A stretch of DNA of 20,653 bases from Candidatus Limnocylindrales bacterium (GTDB taxonomy: Bacteria; Moduliflexota; Moduliflexia; Moduliflexales; JAUQPW01), in assembly GCA_035559535.1 (NCBI GenBank), contig DATMBG010000031.1:1-20653 (forward strand), read 5' to 3'. The notes below the pieces were generated by a model. The model was not told where the DNA came from. It saw only the letters and a program-made list of their open reading frames with translations, and searched no databases. Shown piece after piece: positions 20,050 to 20,653 of this stretch. The translations under genes were made by a program, and so were the position numbers. How positions within the stretch are numbered: the stretch's first letter is position 1; each line of letters starts with the position of its first letter.

Positions 20050-20243
20050 AGGAATGCACGGAAAAGCGTAGTACTTTGTAAAGTAAATTTAAATAACCGT
20101 TTTGCTCTGCCCTCACCCCCGGCCCCTCTCCCCCCTCGATTCCCCAGTCTACGAGGGGATGGAAGGGGGGGGAGGGGGAGAGGGGCCGGGGGTGAAGGGA
20201 AATCACGCAGAATTAACTTTACAAGGTAATCGTGCGTTCCTTT
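20050..20243. repeat. element with terminal inverted repeats and a long G/C hairpin
   Basis: Outer arms AGGAATGCACG (20050-20060) and CGTGCGTTCCT (20231-20241), and inner arms CTTTGTAAAGTAAATT (20074-20089) and AATTAACTTTACAAGG (20211-20226), are inverted copies with small indels. The centre is a ~25-bp stem, CCCTCACCCCCGGCCCCTCT at 20110 onward pairing with 20174-20199, with one bulge. No coding capacity. It may isolate transcription of the Spy-like gene from the adaptor gene whose ATG is 12 bp beyond the right end. Confidence 0.65.
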
Positions 20244-20254
20244 TAATATAATAA

Positions 20255-20653
20255 ATGAAACGATTTATTACGGTTTTAGGTATACTCGGCATAATTTTGG
20301 GTATCGGAGGCTATTATTACTTTTTTAAAATGAAAAACGAGCCGGTTCGATATAAAACAGCTCGTGTGGAAAAAGGAAATGTTGTTGCGATGATATCCGC
20401 GACGGGGACCATCAATCCCGTTATCAATGTTCAGGTGGGGAGTCAGGTTTCCGGCATTATCCAGGCTCTCCATGCAGATTACAATTCTGAGGTTAAAAAA
20501 GATCAGGTGATTGCTCAACTGGACCCTTCAACCTTTCAGGCTCAGGTGACTCAGGCTATGGCCAATTTGGAGAGCGCCCGGGCCAATCTTAAAAACGTTG
20601 AGGCCGATATCGCCAACCTTTCTGCCGGGATCGAGAATGCCCAGGCGAATTTA
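20255..20653 (+). CDS. HlyD/MacA-type efflux periplasmic adaptor, 5' part
   Basis: The open frame runs from the ATG at 20255 to the window edge, giving 133 codons without a stop. A membrane anchor (about 4-24, FITVLGILGIILGIGGYYYFF) is followed by RVEKGNVVAMISATGTINP (beta-barrel strand), VQVGSQVSGIIQALHADYNSEVKK (first half of the lipoyl/biotinyl domain), IAQLDPSTFQAQVTQA, and the start of an alpha-helical hairpin (ANLESARANLKNVEADIANL). The pattern fits MacA-type adaptors, which bridge an inner-membrane ABC (MacB) or RND pump to an outer-membrane TolC-like channel. The partner pump lies beyond the window. There is no good ribosome-binding site before the ATG. The CnrYXH-like module just upstream suggests stress-induced efflux, but element 20050-20243 intervenes and the link is inference. 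Confidence 0.88.
   Translation, partial: MKRFITVLGILGIILGIGGYYYFFKMKNEPVRYKTARVEKGNVVAMISATGTINPVINVQVGSQVSGIIQALHADYNSEVKKDQVIAQLDPSTFQAQVTQAMANLESARANLKNVEADIANLSAGIENAQANL

Noticed and set aside
20104-20199. Rho-independent terminator of the Spy-like gene
   Set aside because: The stem is strong but no T-run follows and the terminal inverted repeats around it point to a mobile or dispersed repeat; termination remains possible.

Overview
The window reads as a chromosomal segment of a Gram-negative bacterium of middling GC content. It encodes a signal-peptide-bearing probable outer-membrane barrel, lipid-anchored or periplasmic solute-binding proteins, a di-haem periplasmic cytochrome and an RND/MacA-type adaptor. 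Gene content (ParB-like plus spore-photolyase-like pair, long-tailed chemotaxis receptor, coiled-coil PD-(D/E)XK protein) and the dense G/C-rich intergenic repeats fit an uncultured lineage of the Deltaproteobacteria/NC10/Tectomicrobia kind better than a common model genus. The phylum cannot be fixed from the sequence alone. No rRNA, tRNA, CRISPR array or transposase gene was seen.

Layout. (1) 262-4742, plus strand: a tightly packed series of ParB-like protein, spore-photoproduct-lyase-like radical SAM protein, methyl-accepting chemotaxis protein and a ~100-aa membrane protein; the last three overlap by ATGA junctions. (2) 4743-5273: stacked inverted repeats with no gene. (3) 5274-9381: a metal (zinc/manganese-type) uptake region. 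One ABC-3 permease lies on the plus strand; on the minus strand are a second copy of the small membrane protein, a barrel-like outer-membrane protein and a ZnuA-like binding protein. (4) 9382-10834: repeat-rich spacer, a coiled-coil nuclease-fold gene and a remnant of a large ATPase/cyclase-type gene. (5) 10868-14114, plus strand: Fur-family regulator, then a complete ZnuA-ZnuC-ZnuB set whose ATPase may also serve the orphan permease at 5274. (6) 14236-16842, minus strand: an AraC/methylguanine-methyltransferase fusion and a di-haem peroxidase-like cytochrome. (7) 17474-20653: a CnrYXH-like envelope or metal-stress module (ECF sigma factor, candidate anti-sigma factor, periplasmic metal-sensor-like protein), a Spy/CpxP-like periplasmic protein and the start of an efflux adaptor.

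How the genes work together. Regions 3 and 5 together look like a Fur-family-controlled metal uptake system spanning both membranes; region 7 looks like the opposite arm, a metal or envelope stress response with efflux. Two sites with the same GAAG-N17-CGTA architecture and strongly similar surrounding bases lie upstream of the sigma-factor gene and upstream of the Spy-like gene, which suggests an autoregulated ECF regulon.

The intergenic space is unusually rich in non-coding repeats. Three ~225-240 bp elements share ~19-bp terminal inverted repeats (consensus CATACGCGCCAGGATAAGG) and an internal dyad motif, and four further solitary copies of that motif were found. There are also two other terminal-inverted-repeat elements and two copies of a GTAGGGG palindromic repeat. 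One 227-bp element sits between the Fur-family gene and znuA, and another lies between the putative ECF promoter and the sigma-factor gene.
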